Shown: positions 24,605 through 33,848, numbered from the stretch's first letter. The stretch is 45,783 nucleotides of DNA from Anaerolineae bacterium (GCA_026991395.1 JALXBP010000108.1:1-45783); one strand, 5' to 3'. A program made the numbers and translations. Notes: generated by a model not told the origin, from the sequence alone.

Positions 24605-25387
24605 TCACCAAAGACGCCGATCCAGCGAATAGGCCGGTGCCTCCGGGAATCGCACGTCGATGACCAGCGGGAAGAGGCCGCGCTGCTGCAGATGCTCGGT
24701 CAGCGAGCGGTAAACCCGCCACCGCTGCATCATCGCGCCCGCGTTCCCCAGGCCAAAGACGACATCCTCACCCGCCCCGTCACGCCAGACGAGGCCGTAA
24801 CGGGGATTATACACCAATGTGGTCATATGCGGCTCCTGCGCAAAAAGCGCCCGCACGCTCGCCACCACCGGCGGCGGAAGCCGTTCCGCATCGGGCAGCG
24901 GGCCGACGACCTCCGGCAACGCGCGGTCATCCGCGGCGGAGAAGAGCACGCCGTCATCCGCCACCCAGCGGCGGCGGCCATCCGGCCCCACCCAGGCGAA
25001 GCTCGGCTCCCGCTCCTCGACGACGATGCGGCACCCCGCCGGGTAGAGATGCCGCTCCACCTCCACCGCACGGATGGCGGGCATCGACGCCACCGCCGCC
25101 TCGACGGCCTGCTCGTCCACCCACAGGCCGTGCCGACCCTGCAGACCGCTGCGCTGCACGATCGCCGCCGCCCGCTGCGGCGAGGCTCCCTCGACCTCCA
25201 CACGCGCTGCCGTAACGTACCACCGCGCGTCCAGCCAGAGCCAGAACAGCCCCGCCACCAGCAGGACGAGGGGCAAGGCCATCCGCCACGAAAGCCGCAG
25301 GGAAGGCAAGCCCCCTCTGCGCCGGGCACGTCCCATCGGCTGGGCACCGAGCAGCGCCGTCGTGCGGTAGTACCGTCGCTTCGCCAT
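24605..25387 (-). CDS. ftsQ: Cell division protein FtsQ/DivIB
   Basis: This 260-residue bitopic membrane protein links the division ring to septal synthesis. A basic cytoplasmic N-terminus (1-33) and one transmembrane helix (about 34-52) are followed by a POTRA domain (YVTAARVEVEGASPQRAAAI, then RAVEVERHLYPAGCRIVVEEREP) and the FtsQ beta domain. The call rests on this architecture and on the position between ddl and ftsA, because sequence conservation in this family is low. Its start lies eight bases after the ddl stop. Confidence 0.88.
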   Translation of the reverse strand: MAKRRYYRTTALLGAQPMGRARRRGGLPSLRLSWRMALPLVLLVAGLFWLWLDARWYVTAARVEVEGASPQRAAAIVQRSGLQGRHGLWVDEQAVEAAVASMPAIRAVEVERHLYPAGCRIVVEEREPSFAWVGPDGRRRWVADDGVLFSAADDRALPEVVGPLPDAERLPPPVVASVRALFAQEPHMTTLVYNPRYGLVWRDGAGEDVVFGLGNAGAMMQRWRVYRSLTEHLQQRGLFPLVIDVRFPEAPAYSLDRRLW

Positions 25388-25395
25388 CGCTCACC

Positions 25396-26529
25396 TCATC
25401 CAATCGGCGCACGGACGATGCGTTCCGAGCGCCCGTTTTCGTAGTGCCGATCGAGCGCCAGGTCGATCAGCCAGCCGAGCAGCTTGTCGTAGGACACGCC
25501 GCTCGCCTCCCACAGCTTGGGGTACATGCTGATCTTGGTGAAGCCGGGCATCGTGTTGATCTCGTTGAGGTAGAGTTCGCCCGTCTCGCGGCTGAGGAGG
25601 AAATCGACCCGTGCCAGCCCGGCCCCATCGATGGCCCGATAGGCCGCCAGCGCCATCTCGCGCACCCGCTCCGTCAGCGCCTCCGAGATCGGAGCGGGGA
25701 TGAGCAGCTTCGACGCCTGCTCGCCATCGTCCAGGTACTTGGCCGCGTAATCGTAGAACTCGCGGCTGGGGACGATCTCCCCAGGCACGGAGGCGCTGGG
25801 GGCCTCGTTGCCCAGGACGCTGACCTCAATCTCACGGGCCTGGGGGACCGCTTCCTCCACGAGCAGGCGGCGGTCGTAGCGGGCCGCCTCCGCCAGCCCC
25901 ACCCGCAGCGCCTCGCGGTCGGCACATTTGCTGATGCCCACGCTGGAGCCGAGGTTCGCCGGTTTGACGAAGAGCGGGTAGCGCAGCTTCGCCTCCACTT
26001 CGGCGATGACCTCCTCCGGCATCCGCTCCCAGCGCCGCCGTGTGACGGCGACGTAGTCGGCCACCGGCAGGCCGTGCGCCTTGCAGGTATCCTTGAAGGC
26101 GATCTTGTCCATCGCCAGCGCCGAGGCGAGGACGCCGCAGCCGACGTAAGCGACACCGGCCATCTCCAGCAGGCCCTGGAGCGTCCCGTCCTCGCCGAAG
26201 GTGCCGTGCAGGACGGGGAAGACTACGTCCACGCGCCGCAGCAGCGCCAGCTTCGCCGCGCCGTCCTCCGCTTCGAGTTGCCAGAGACCGCGCCGCGTCG
26301 GATCGGGCAGGATCGTAACCGGCGTCAGCCCCTCGAAACGCTCCCGCTTGAGCGCCTCCAGTGCACCTTCACCGGCCAGCCACGCCCCCTCGCGGGTGAT
26401 GCCGACCGGCACCACCTCGAAGCGAGAGGGATCGAGCGCCGCCATCACCGAGCGGGCCGATTCCAGACTGACGTCGTGCTCACCGGAACGTCCGCCGAAG
26501 AGGACGATGACCTGCAACCGTTCTCCCAT
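25396..26529 (-). CDS. ddl: D-alanine--D-alanine ligase
   Basis: This 377-residue ATP-grasp enzyme joins two D-alanines for the peptidoglycan stem. N-terminal GGRSGEHDVSLESA, HGTFGEDGTLQG, the ATP-grasp stretch PLFVKPANLGSSVGIS and the C-terminal metal-binding LNEINTMPGFT are all present. The length fits the VanA/Ddl family with a small insertion. ATG at 26529 follows GGGAGGTG, and it starts two bases after the murB stop. Residues that distinguish D-Ala from D-lactate use were not assessed. Confidence 0.96.
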   Translation of the reverse strand: MGERLQVIVLFGGRSGEHDVSLESARSVMAALDPSRFEVVPVGITREGAWLAGEGALEALKRERFEGLTPVTILPDPTRRGLWQLEAEDGAAKLALLRRVDVVFPVLHGTFGEDGTLQGLLEMAGVAYVGCGVLASALAMDKIAFKDTCKAHGLPVADYVAVTRRRWERMPEEVIAEVEAKLRYPLFVKPANLGSSVGISKCADREALRVGLAEAARYDRRLLVEEAVPQAREIEVSVLGNEAPSASVPGEIVPSREFYDYAAKYLDDGEQASKLLIPAPISEALTERVREMALAAYRAIDGAGLARVDFLLSRETGELYLNEINTMPGFTKISMYPKLWEASGVSYDKLLGWLIDLALDRHYENGRSERIVRAPIG

Positions 26530-26531
26530 CT

Positions 26532-27458
26532 TCACCTCCCCCTCGCTGCGACCTCCGCCGCAGCATCGATGATCTCGATTTCCGGCTCCAGCCAGAGGCC
26601 GAAGCGCTCCATCACCCGCTCCTGCACCTCCCGCATCAGCGCGAGGTAGTCCGCCGCCGTGCCGCCGCCTTCGTTGATGAAGAAGTTGGCATGCTTCTCC
26701 GAGACGACGATCCCGCCGCGGCGCAGTCCCTTCAGCCCCGCCGCGTCGATGAGCCGACCGGCGTAGTCGCCCGGCGGATTCTTGAAGGTCGAACCCAGGG
26801 TGCGCCCGCGCGGCTGCGTCCGCCGACGGTGCTCGACGTAGCGGTTCAGCGCCGCCTCCACCGCCTCCCGCGCTGCCGGTCGGAGGCGGAGCACCGCCGA
26901 GAGGATCGTCCACCCTTCACCGGAGCCTTTCAGGCGGCTTCGGCGATAGGCAAAGTCGAACCAGCGCCCGTCCACTGCGACCACCTCGCCCTGCGGCGAA
27001 AGGAGCGTGGCCTCCTCCACCAGCGGACCGATCTCGCCGCCGTAGGCCCCCGCGTTGCCCACCAGCGCCCCGCCGATCGTGCCGGGCACGCTAACCGCCC
27101 ACGCCAGCCCCTCCAGCGCGTGGCGGGCGGTGCGGCGGGCCAGCGGGGCGATCATCTCGCCGCTTTCCACCCGCAGGACCGTCCCGTCGAAGCGGTGGCC
27201 GCGCACCCGATTGAGCATCACCACGCCTCGCAGCCCCTCATCCGGCAGGAGGACGTTGGTCAAACCGCCGAAGAAGTACAGCGGCAACCCCGCCTCCCGC
27301 ACCTCGCCCAGGAGACGCACCAGGCTTTCCCGACGCCGCGGAATGACCAGCAGCGCCGCACGCCCGCCGATGCCGATGGCGGTGAAGGGGGCCAGCCGCG
27401 CATCGAGTTGCGCTTCCTCCCCCAGACGGGCGGCCAGACGGCGGTAGGGATCGCTCAC
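26532..27458 (-). CDS. murB: UDP-N-acetylenolpyruvoylglucosamine reductase
   Basis: This 308-residue FAD enzyme reduces UDP-GlcNAc enolpyruvate to UDP-MurNAc with NADPH. It is the type II form: FAD-domain FTAIGIGGRAALLV and VSVPGTIGGALVGNAGAYGGEIG, then the YRRSRLK loop, the proton donor Ser in LGSTFKNPPGDYAG, and C-terminal SEKHANFFIN and FGLWLEPEIEI with the catalytic Glu. The start is a GTG at 27458 that overlaps the murC stop by four bases (GTGA), so the two are coupled. murA is not in this window. Confidence 0.96.
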   Translation of the reverse strand: MSDPYRRLAARLGEEAQLDARLAPFTAIGIGGRAALLVIPRRRESLVRLLGEVREAGLPLYFFGGLTNVLLPDEGLRGVVMLNRVRGHRFDGTVLRVESGEMIAPLARRTARHALEGLAWAVSVPGTIGGALVGNAGAYGGEIGPLVEEATLLSPQGEVVAVDGRWFDFAYRRSRLKGSGEGWTILSAVLRLRPAAREAVEAALNRYVEHRRRTQPRGRTLGSTFKNPPGDYAGRLIDAAGLKGLRRGGIVVSEKHANFFINEGGGTAADYLALMREVQERVMERFGLWLEPEIEIIDAAAEVAARGR

Positions 27459-28840
27459 GCTCGCACCTCCAGAGCCTGCAGCAGGCGATGGCCGACCTCG
27501 TACTCGTTGCCTGCGCCGAGCAGGAGCACGACATCACCGGCCTGCACGACCTCGGCCAGTTCATCGGCGGCCTCCTCCAATGAGCCGACCGCACGCACGC
27601 GCGGATGTTCCAGCGCCTCGGCGATCGTCCGCTGATCCAGCGTGCCGTCGTCCACCTCTCGCGCGGCGTAGACGGGCAGGACGATCACCTCGTCCGCCCC
27701 CTCGAAGGCGGTGAGGAAGTCATCCCAGAGCGCGCGGATGCGGCTGAAGGTGTGCGGCTGCCAGACGACGATCAGCCGACGGCATGCGTAGCGGCCCGCC
27801 GCCGCCTCCAGCACCGCCCTGATCTGCGTCGGATGGTGGGCGTAGTCGTCGATGACGGTTACGCCCGCCGCCTCGCCGAGCACCTCGAAGCGCCGCCCCG
27901 TGCCGACGAAATGGCCCAGCGTCTCGGCGGCCTGCTCGAAGGGGACGCCGACCAGCGCCGCCACAGCCAGGGCGGCCAGCGCGTTGAGCGCGTTGTGCCG
28001 ACCGGGGAGGCGCAGCCGCACCTTGCCCAGCACCTCCCCGCCGCGCAACGCGAGGAAGGAGACCCCGCCCTCCGCGTTCGGCGCGATGGACTCGGCACGC
28101 CAATGCACCCCGCGCCCCTCCTCCAGCCCGTAGAGCACCAGACGACCGCCGTTGGCGTGGAAGGAGGCGGCGACGGCGTGGGCGACCGCGTCGTCGTTGC
28201 AGGCGACCAGCGTCCCGCCCTCGACGATCCCGTCCACGAAGTCGCCGAAGGCCAGGCGCACGAAACGAAGGCCGGGGAAGACATCGGGATGGTCGAATTC
28301 GATGTTCGTCACCACGGCGATCTTCGGCTTGAGCGCGAGGAAGGTGTGGCGGTACTCGTCGGCCTCGATGACGAAATAGCGCCCCGTGCCCGCACGCCCG
28401 TTCGTCCCCAGGTCGAGCGGCACGCCGCCGACGATGAAGCCAGGGTCCAGGCCCGCCTCGTCGAGGATGAGGGCGATCATCCCGGTAACCGTCGTCTTGC
28501 CGTGCGCTCCGGCGACGGCGATGAGATCGTAACCCGCCGTCAGCAGGGGGAAGAAGTCGGGGCGGCGCATCACCGGAATGCCGGCCTCCCGTGCGGCAGC
28601 CAGTTCCACGTTCGCCTCCGGCACGGCGGACGAGGCGAGCACCAGTTCGGCCCCCGCGACGTTCTCCGCCCGATGCCCCACGGCGACGGGGATCCCCTCC
28701 GCCCGCAGCGCACGCACCATCGGCCCCTCGACGCGGTCGGAGCCGCTCACCGCGTGGCCGCGGTCGCGCAGCACACGGGCGATGGCCGACATCCCCGCCC
28801 CGCCGATGCCGACGATGTGAAGACGATGCGGTATCTGCAT
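27455..28840 (-). CDS. murC: UDP-N-acetylmuramate--L-alanine ligase
   Basis: This 461-residue Mur ligase adds L-alanine to UDP-MurNAc. Three domains are clear: a UDP-binding Rossmann fold with HIVGIGGAGMSAIA (8-21), the ATPase domain with P-loop GAHGKTT (111-117) and EADEYRHTFL, and the C-terminal domain with IDDYAHHPTQIRA and WQPHTFSR. It lies between the CvpA-like gene and murB, nine bases after the former. The stop overlaps the murB GTG. Confidence 0.97.
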   Translation of the reverse strand: MQIPHRLHIVGIGGAGMSAIARVLRDRGHAVSGSDRVEGPMVRALRAEGIPVAVGHRAENVAGAELVLASSAVPEANVELAAAREAGIPVMRRPDFFPLLTAGYDLIAVAGAHGKTTVTGMIALILDEAGLDPGFIVGGVPLDLGTNGRAGTGRYFVIEADEYRHTFLALKPKIAVVTNIEFDHPDVFPGLRFVRLAFGDFVDGIVEGGTLVACNDDAVAHAVAASFHANGGRLVLYGLEEGRGVHWRAESIAPNAEGGVSFLALRGGEVLGKVRLRLPGRHNALNALAALAVAALVGVPFEQAAETLGHFVGTGRRFEVLGEAAGVTVIDDYAHHPTQIRAVLEAAAGRYACRRLIVVWQPHTFSRIRALWDDFLTAFEGADEVIVLPVYAAREVDDGTLDQRTIAEALEHPRVRAVGSLEEAADELAEVVQAGDVVLLLGAGNEYEVGHRLLQALEVRA

Positions 28841-28849
28841 CCCTCCTCC

Positions 28850-29386
28850 TCAGATGAAGACGATCAGCACGAAAGCGAAGGCCAGCGCCACGCTGACGAA
28901 GAGCGTCGGGCCGACGAGCCAGTGCAGCGGCAGCCACTTGATGATCCCCAACGCGACGACGTTATCCGGTGCGGGCGGCGTGATGCCCCAGATGTTGTAG
29001 CCGTAGGTATCGAGAAAGCCCCAGATCATCCCGACGATGAGAAAGCCGTTGATGAAGCCGAGGAAGAAGCCGAGCAGCGAATCCTGCAGCTTCTCCTTCC
29101 GCGCCCGCTGCCCTAACGCGGCGGAGATCATCGTCGTCGCGTAGCCGAAGACGACGATGGTCACGAAGAGCAGCATCCGCACGTAGAGCCAGGTCTTCGG
29201 GTCGCTCATCTGCAGCGTCTGCAGTGACTGCGAGAGCACCGGCACATAGTTCAGCATCACCAGTTCGATGAAGCGGGCGAGGATGACGCTGAACGTAACC
29301 AGCAGTTCCTTCGCCCAGCCGCGCAATGCGCCGACGAGTGCGAAGAAGAGGAGCAGCCCGAAAAAGGCCGTCTCGATTGGAATCAT
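28850..29386 (-). CDS. CvpA-family-like membrane protein
   Basis: This 178-residue protein has four or five hydrophobic segments. The first helix with LVGALRGWAKELL and the DSLLGFFLGFINGFLIVG segment (about 100-120) resemble the CvpA family. CvpA-like proteins are known from colicin V export and from outer-envelope integrity in proteobacteria; the mechanism is unclear. It is inserted between murG and murC, overlaps the murG stop by four bases (ATGA), and so is co-translated with wall genes. An envelope function is an inference from position. The CvpA match is moderate. Confidence 0.6.
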   Translation of the reverse strand: MIPIETAFFGLLLFFALVGALRGWAKELLVTFSVILARFIELVMLNYVPVLSQSLQTLQMSDPKTWLYVRMLLFVTIVVFGYATTMISAALGQRARKEKLQDSLLGFFLGFINGFLIVGMIWGFLDTYGYNIWGITPPAPDNVVALGIIKWLPLHWLVGPTLFVSVALAFAFVLIVFI

Positions 29387-30504
29387 CGCCCGCCTCCTTC
29401 CACTGAAGAACCTTGTCTCCGCGCAACAGCCTGCAGGAGTTGCGCCAGCCGGAGCGCCGCATCCTCACGGGCCAGCGAGCGCGCCGCCTCGCGCATCGCC
29501 TGCAAGCGGGCCGTATCGGCGAGCAGTTCGCCGACGAGCGGGACGATCTTCGCCTCGATCTCCCCGTCCTCCACGACGACCGCCGCGCCGCGGGCCGCCA
29601 GCCAGGCCGCGTTGACGCTCTGGTAGCGCCACGCATAGGGGTAGGGCACGAGGACGGCGGGCAGCCCGAAGTAGGGCAACTCCCCCAGCGTCGAAGCGCC
29701 GCTGCGTGCCACGACGAGATCGGCAGCCGCCAGCGCCGCCCCCATCCGCTCGTGCAGGTAGGCGTAGGGATGGTAACGTGCCTGCAACTCGACGGGCAGC
29801 GCCGCACGCGCCCCGCATTCCGCCTCCCGCCCCGCCCCGCAGAGGTGAACGACGTGTGCCATCTCCAGCAGCGGGCGGATATTCGCCGCCACCGCCCGGT
29901 TGAGCGAGCGCGCGCCCTGACTGCCGCCGAAGACGAGCAGCACCTTCGCCTCCTGCGGCAGGCCGAGCGCCTCCCGCGCCGCGCCCCGCTCCCAGCGGCG
30001 CACCTCGTCGCGCAGGGGGTAGCCGACGACCTCGCCCTTGCCCGCAGGGACGCAGGCCAGCGCCTCCTCCACCGTAACCGCCGCCCGCTCCGCCAGCCTG
30101 AGCGCGAACTTGACCGAGGCCGCCGGTTCGATATCCGGAAAATAGACGACGATCGGCACACGCCGCAGCCACGCCGCCAGGAGCGTCGGCACGGCGGCAT
30201 AGCCGCCGGTGGTGAAGAGCAGGTCCGGACGCCGACGCGCCATCAGCCAAAGCGCCCTGGCCGTCCCGCAGGCCATCTCGAAGGCCGAGCGCAGTTGCCG
30301 CAGGCCGCCGACGCCGTGCAGCTTGCCCGCACGGATGCGCGTCCACGGCACGCCGTGGCGGGCGACGATCATCGGCGCAGGCCCGTGCTCATCGCTCAGC
30401 CAGAGCATCCGCGCCTCCGGCTCAATGCGCTGCAGTTCTTCGACGACGGCCAACGCGGGATAGACGTGTCCCCCGGTACCGCCGCAGGCGATCCAGTAGT
30501 CCAT
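29383..30504 (-). CDS. murG: UDP-N-acetylglucosamine transferase MurG (lipid II synthase)
   Basis: This 373-residue GT-B glycosyltransferase adds GlcNAc to lipid I on the inner membrane face to form lipid II. The glycine-rich GGTGGHVYPALA loop is at 8-19, and GGSQGARSLN and the donor-site ARSGASTLGELPYFGLPAVLVPYPYA follow. The ATG at 30504 is fixed by the family N-terminus (MDYWIACGGTGGH). This start lies 83 bases inside the 3' end of ftsW, a long overlap in another frame. TTGGAG is the likely ribosome-binding site. The stop overlaps the next gene by four bases. Confidence 0.95.
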   Translation of the reverse strand: MDYWIACGGTGGHVYPALAVVEELQRIEPEARMLWLSDEHGPAPMIVARHGVPWTRIRAGKLHGVGGLRQLRSAFEMACGTARALWLMARRRPDLLFTTGGYAAVPTLLAAWLRRVPIVVYFPDIEPAASVKFALRLAERAAVTVEEALACVPAGKGEVVGYPLRDEVRRWERGAAREALGLPQEAKVLLVFGGSQGARSLNRAVAANIRPLLEMAHVVHLCGAGREAECGARAALPVELQARYHPYAYLHERMGAALAAADLVVARSGASTLGELPYFGLPAVLVPYPYAWRYQSVNAAWLAARGAAVVVEDGEIEAKIVPLVGELLADTARLQAMREAARSLAREDAALRLAQLLQAVARRQGSSVEGGGR

Positions 30505-31609
30505 GCAAATCTCCAAGCGAGGGGTCGCCGGCCCTGCCGCGCGAAACGGCCAGGAGCAAGCCAACGCCCCCCAAGGTCATCACCATCTCCGACCCGCCGT
30601 AGCTGAAGAAGGGCAAGGCCGTACCGGTGAAGGGAATCAAGCTGACCATCACCATCACGTTGAGCAGCGCCTCGACGACGATCATCGTCGTGACGCCGAA
30701 GGCGAGCAGCGAACCGAACGGCTCCGTCGTCTGCAGGGCGACGCGGTAGCCTCGGTAGGCGAAGAAGGCAAAGAAAGCGATGACAAGCAGCGCACCTACC
30801 AGCCCCAGTTCCTCCCCGATGACAGCGAAGATGCTGTCGGTGTGCGGGAAGGGGAGGTAGCCCGCCTTCAAGCGCCCGTTGCCAATGCCGACGCCGAAGA
30901 GCCCCCCCTCCCCCAAGGCCATCACCGCGCGGTGAACGTGGTAGGGCATCTGCGAGGGGTCCTTCAGGGCGGTCAGATAGTCCACCAGCCGCTGCCGTGC
31001 GTGGGGCAACTGCCATGCCAGCATGGCGAAGGAGCCGCCGCCGATGACGATGGAGAGGAAAATCTGCATCGGGTCTCCACCGGCGAAGAAGAACATCGCC
31101 AACCCGGCCACGATCAGCAGCAGCGCGGTGCTCAGATCGGGCTGCAGGGCGATCAAACCGGAGACGACACCAACGATGACGGAGAAGGGCACCAGACCAT
31201 AGCTAACCTCGTTCAGCCGCTCTCCCTTCGAAGCCAGCCAGGCGGCGATGTAGATGACGGCGACCAGACGGGCGAGAATCCCCGGCTGCACCGACGCGCC
31301 GAAGAGCGATCGCTGAGCGCCGAAGACCCGCTCCCCCATCAGCAGGACGATGAAGAGGAGGAAGAGCATCACGCCCATCATTGGCGTAGCCAATCCCTGC
31401 CACAGGCGGTAGGGGATGAAGGCCGCCGCCGCCATCATCAGCAGGCCCACGGCGACCCACAGCAACTGCTGCCGCCAGAAGTAGGTGCCCACGTAGAAGG
31501 TCGCACTGTAGAGCATCAGCAGCCCGTAGAGCAGCAGAGCGATCACCACCGCCATCAGGAGCAGGTCGATACGCGCCCGCTCTCGCCGTCGCCGCAGTCC
31601 TCTCGCCAC
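30422..31609 (-). CDS. ftsW: Septal peptidoglycan polymerase FtsW (SEDS family)
   Basis: This 395-residue SEDS glycosyltransferase polymerises lipid II at the septum with FtsI. About ten membrane helices are visible. Conserved blocks are LMLYSAT, ALQPDLSTALLL, GLFGVGIGNGRLKAGYLPFPHTDSIFAVIGEELG and LPFFSYGGSEM, near the family C-terminal signature. The GTG at 31609 is preferred (GAGGAG upstream, one base after the SDR stop) over an in-frame ATG at 31678. The basic C-terminal tail after LLLAVSRGR is about 40 residues long and its DNA also encodes the start of MurG. Confidence 0.94.
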   Translation of the reverse strand: MARGLRRRRERARIDLLLMAVVIALLLYGLLMLYSATFYVGTYFWRQQLLWVAVGLLMMAAAAFIPYRLWQGLATPMMGVMLFLLFIVLLMGERVFGAQRSLFGASVQPGILARLVAVIYIAAWLASKGERLNEVSYGLVPFSVIVGVVSGLIALQPDLSTALLLIVAGLAMFFFAGGDPMQIFLSIVIGGGSFAMLAWQLPHARQRLVDYLTALKDPSQMPYHVHRAVMALGEGGLFGVGIGNGRLKAGYLPFPHTDSIFAVIGEELGLVGALLVIAFFAFFAYRGYRVALQTTEPFGSLLAFGVTTMIVVEALLNVMVMVSLIPFTGTALPFFSYGGSEMVMTLGGVGLLLAVSRGRAGDPSLGDLHGLLDRLRRYRGTRLSRVGRRRRTAAH

Positions 31610-31610
31610 C

Positions 31611-32441
31611 TTACGCTCCTCGTCCCCGGAAGGGGGAAATACCCAAATCGCGGGCCATCCGCAGCCGCACCGCCTCATCGTCGATGGAGACGATGCGCCC
31701 GTGCCAATCGGCGGCCAGGGGCGTGGCCAGCCACCAGATGAGCGTCGCCGGTTCCTCCGGCGGGCGCAGCCACCCCGCCTCGTGGTAGGTGCGGAACTGC
31801 TCCACGAGCGGGAAGCGCCCCGGCGGCAGGCGGCGAATCTCCTCCTGCATCGCCGTTTCGACGATCCCCGGATAGAGCACGTGAACCCTGACCCTGCTCC
31901 CCGCCATCGTCAACTCCTCCGCCAGGTTGCGGGCGAAGTGATCCAGCCCCGCCTTGGCCGCGCAGTAAGCGCTCCAGCCGGGGACGGGATGCGCCGCCGC
32001 CCCGCTGGAGACGAAGACGAGCACGCCCTCGCCCCGCTCCACCAGCGCGGGGAGGAAGGCCCTCGCAGTGTAGAAAGCGCCGATCAGGTTGATCTCCACG
32101 TTCCGCGCCCAGAGATCGGCGGGCACCTCCCAGCTACGGCCGACGGGGTGCAGCACGGCGGCGTTGGCGACGACGATGTCGGCAGTGCCGAAGGCCCGCA
32201 CCGTCTCCTTGGCCAGCCGCTCGACCGCCTGCCACTCGCTCACGTCGGTGGGAACGGCCAGCGCCTGCCCGCCGCGCTCGCGGATCAGCGCCGCCGTCTC
32301 CTCGATCTGCGTCTTCGTCCGCGCCGCCACGACGACCGACGCCCCGGCCTCGGCCAGCTTCAGCGCCGTTGCCCGTCCGATCCCCCGTCCGCCGCCGGTA
32401 ACGACGGCGACCTTTCCCTCCAGCCGAACCTCCGGTTTCAT
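31611..32441 (-). CDS. Short-chain dehydrogenase/reductase inserted in the dcw cluster
   Basis: This 276-residue classical SDR binds NAD(P) through TGGGRGIG (15-22), with NAA (93-95), Asn118, Ser145/146 and the YxxxK pair Y159/K163, so it looks active. AART at the end of strand 2 suggests NADPH preference. The substrate cannot be told. It sits between murD and ftsW, where no SDR is normally found, 24 bases after murD and one base before the ftsW GTG, so it is fully part of the operon. It may be an envelope-related oxidoreductase or a passive insertion. GAGGAG precedes the ATG. Confidence 0.9.
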   Translation of the reverse strand: MKPEVRLEGKVAVVTGGGRGIGRATALKLAEAGASVVVAARTKTQIEETAALIRERGGQALAVPTDVSEWQAVERLAKETVRAFGTADIVVANAAVLHPVGRSWEVPADLWARNVEINLIGAFYTARAFLPALVERGEGVLVFVSSGAAAHPVPGWSAYCAAKAGLDHFARNLAEELTMAGSRVRVHVLYPGIVETAMQEEIRRLPPGRFPLVEQFRTYHEAGWLRPPEEPATLIWWLATPLAADWHGRIVSIDDEAVRLRMARDLGISPFRGRGA

Positions 32442-32465
32442 CTCCTTGCTCCTCTGCGTTGTCGG

Positions 32466-33848
32466 TTACGGAAGTGCCTCGACCAACTCACGGAAGCGAT
32501 CCCCACGCTCGGCGAAGTCGCGGAAGGCATCGAAGCTCGTGCCCCCCGGCGAAAGCAACACCACCTCACCCGCGCGGGCCTCCTGCGCCGCGATCTCCAC
32601 CGCCCGCTCCAGCGTCCCGGCGGGGACGATCCGCTCCAGCACCGCCGCCTCGCCCGCATCCGCCAGCGCCCGCCGCAGATGGTCCTCGATCATCGCCGCC
32701 GCCTCGCCGAAGGTGATGACCAGGCGGACGCGCCGCACCACACGCTCGGCGTAGGCTTCCCACGGCAGCTTCTTGTCCCGTCCTCCGGCCAGGAGCACCA
32801 GCGGCTCCTCGAAGGAGGCAATGGCCGCCAGCGCCCGCTCCGGCGCGGTGGCGATGGAATCGTCGATCCACAGCACGCCGCCCCAGCGCCGCACCTCCTC
32901 CAGCCGATGGCGCACGCCGGTAAAATCGGCGATCGCCGCCCGCATCGCCTCGACGGGCGCACCGGCGGCGTCGGCCAGCGCGATGGCCGCCAGCACGTTG
33001 AGCACGTTGTGGAAGCCGCGCAGCCGTATCGCCGAACGCGGCACGACCTCCACCTCTTCGCCGCCCTCGCGGCGGAGGATGAGGCGGTCGTCGCGCAGGA
33101 AGGTGCCCGCCTCGACCGGCTCCCGTCCGCTGAAGAAGCGCACGCGCGCCGGGGTCGCCTCGGCCAGCTCGCGGGCGTTCGGCTCATCGTAGCCGAGGAC
33201 GGCCACGTCCCCCGCCCGCTGGTGCGCCACGATGTTGCGCTTCGCGGCGATGTAGTTCGCCATCGTCCCGTGCCGATCCAGATGGTTGGGCGTGATGTTC
33301 AACACACCGGCGATCGGCGGGCTGACGCGCACCAGTTCCAACTGGAAGCTGGAAAGCTCCATCACCACGCGGGCCGCCTCGCCCGCCTCCGCGATCGCCG
33401 CCAGGTCGCCCAGCAGCGGATTGCCGATGTTGCCGCCCACCCACGTGCGGAAGCCCGCCGCCTCGAGCATCTCGCCCGTGAGCGCCGTCGTCGTCGTCTT
33501 CCCCGCCGAGCCGGTGATGCCGACGACCGTCGCCGGGCAGCGGGCGAGGAACTCCTGCGCGTCGCTCGTCAGCGGGATGCCGCGCCGCACCGCCTCGCGG
33601 ACGATGGGAATGGTCAGCGGCACGCCGCCGCTGAGCGCCAGCAGGTCGCAGCCGTCGAGCAGCGAGAGCGGATGGCCGCCGAGGACGTAGCGGATGGGCA
33701 GGTCGGCCAGCGAGGCCATCACCTCCTGCAACCGCGCCGCTTGGCGCAGGTCGGAGACGATCACCTCCGCGCCCTGCTCGGCGAAGAAGCGGGCCATCGC
33801 CCGTCCCTGCCGCGCCAGTCCCAGCACGACCACCCGTTGTCCGATCAT
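32466..33848 (-). CDS. murD: UDP-N-acetylmuramoyl-L-alanine--D-glutamate ligase
   Basis: This 460-residue Mur ligase adds D-glutamate to UDP-MurNAc-L-Ala. VVVLGLARQGRA (7-18) starts the N-terminal Rossmann domain, the P-loop GSAGKTT is at 113-119, ITPNHLDRHGTM is in the ATPase domain, and LLSPGGTSFDAFRDFAERG closes the C-terminal domain. The usual SPG motif of the N-terminal domain reads SGG here (near 73). ATG at 33848 follows GAGGAGCGG, and the gene starts ten bases after mraY. Confidence 0.95.
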   Translation of the reverse strand: MIGQRVVVLGLARQGRAMARFFAEQGAEVIVSDLRQAARLQEVMASLADLPIRYVLGGHPLSLLDGCDLLALSGGVPLTIPIVREAVRRGIPLTSDAQEFLARCPATVVGITGSAGKTTTTALTGEMLEAAGFRTWVGGNIGNPLLGDLAAIAEAGEAARVVMELSSFQLELVRVSPPIAGVLNITPNHLDRHGTMANYIAAKRNIVAHQRAGDVAVLGYDEPNARELAEATPARVRFFSGREPVEAGTFLRDDRLILRREGGEEVEVVPRSAIRLRGFHNVLNVLAAIALADAAGAPVEAMRAAIADFTGVRHRLEEVRRWGGVLWIDDSIATAPERALAAIASFEEPLVLLAGGRDKKLPWEAYAERVVRRVRLVITFGEAAAMIEDHLRRALADAGEAAVLERIVPAGTLERAVEIAAQEARAGEVVLLSPGGTSFDAFRDFAERGDRFRELVEALP

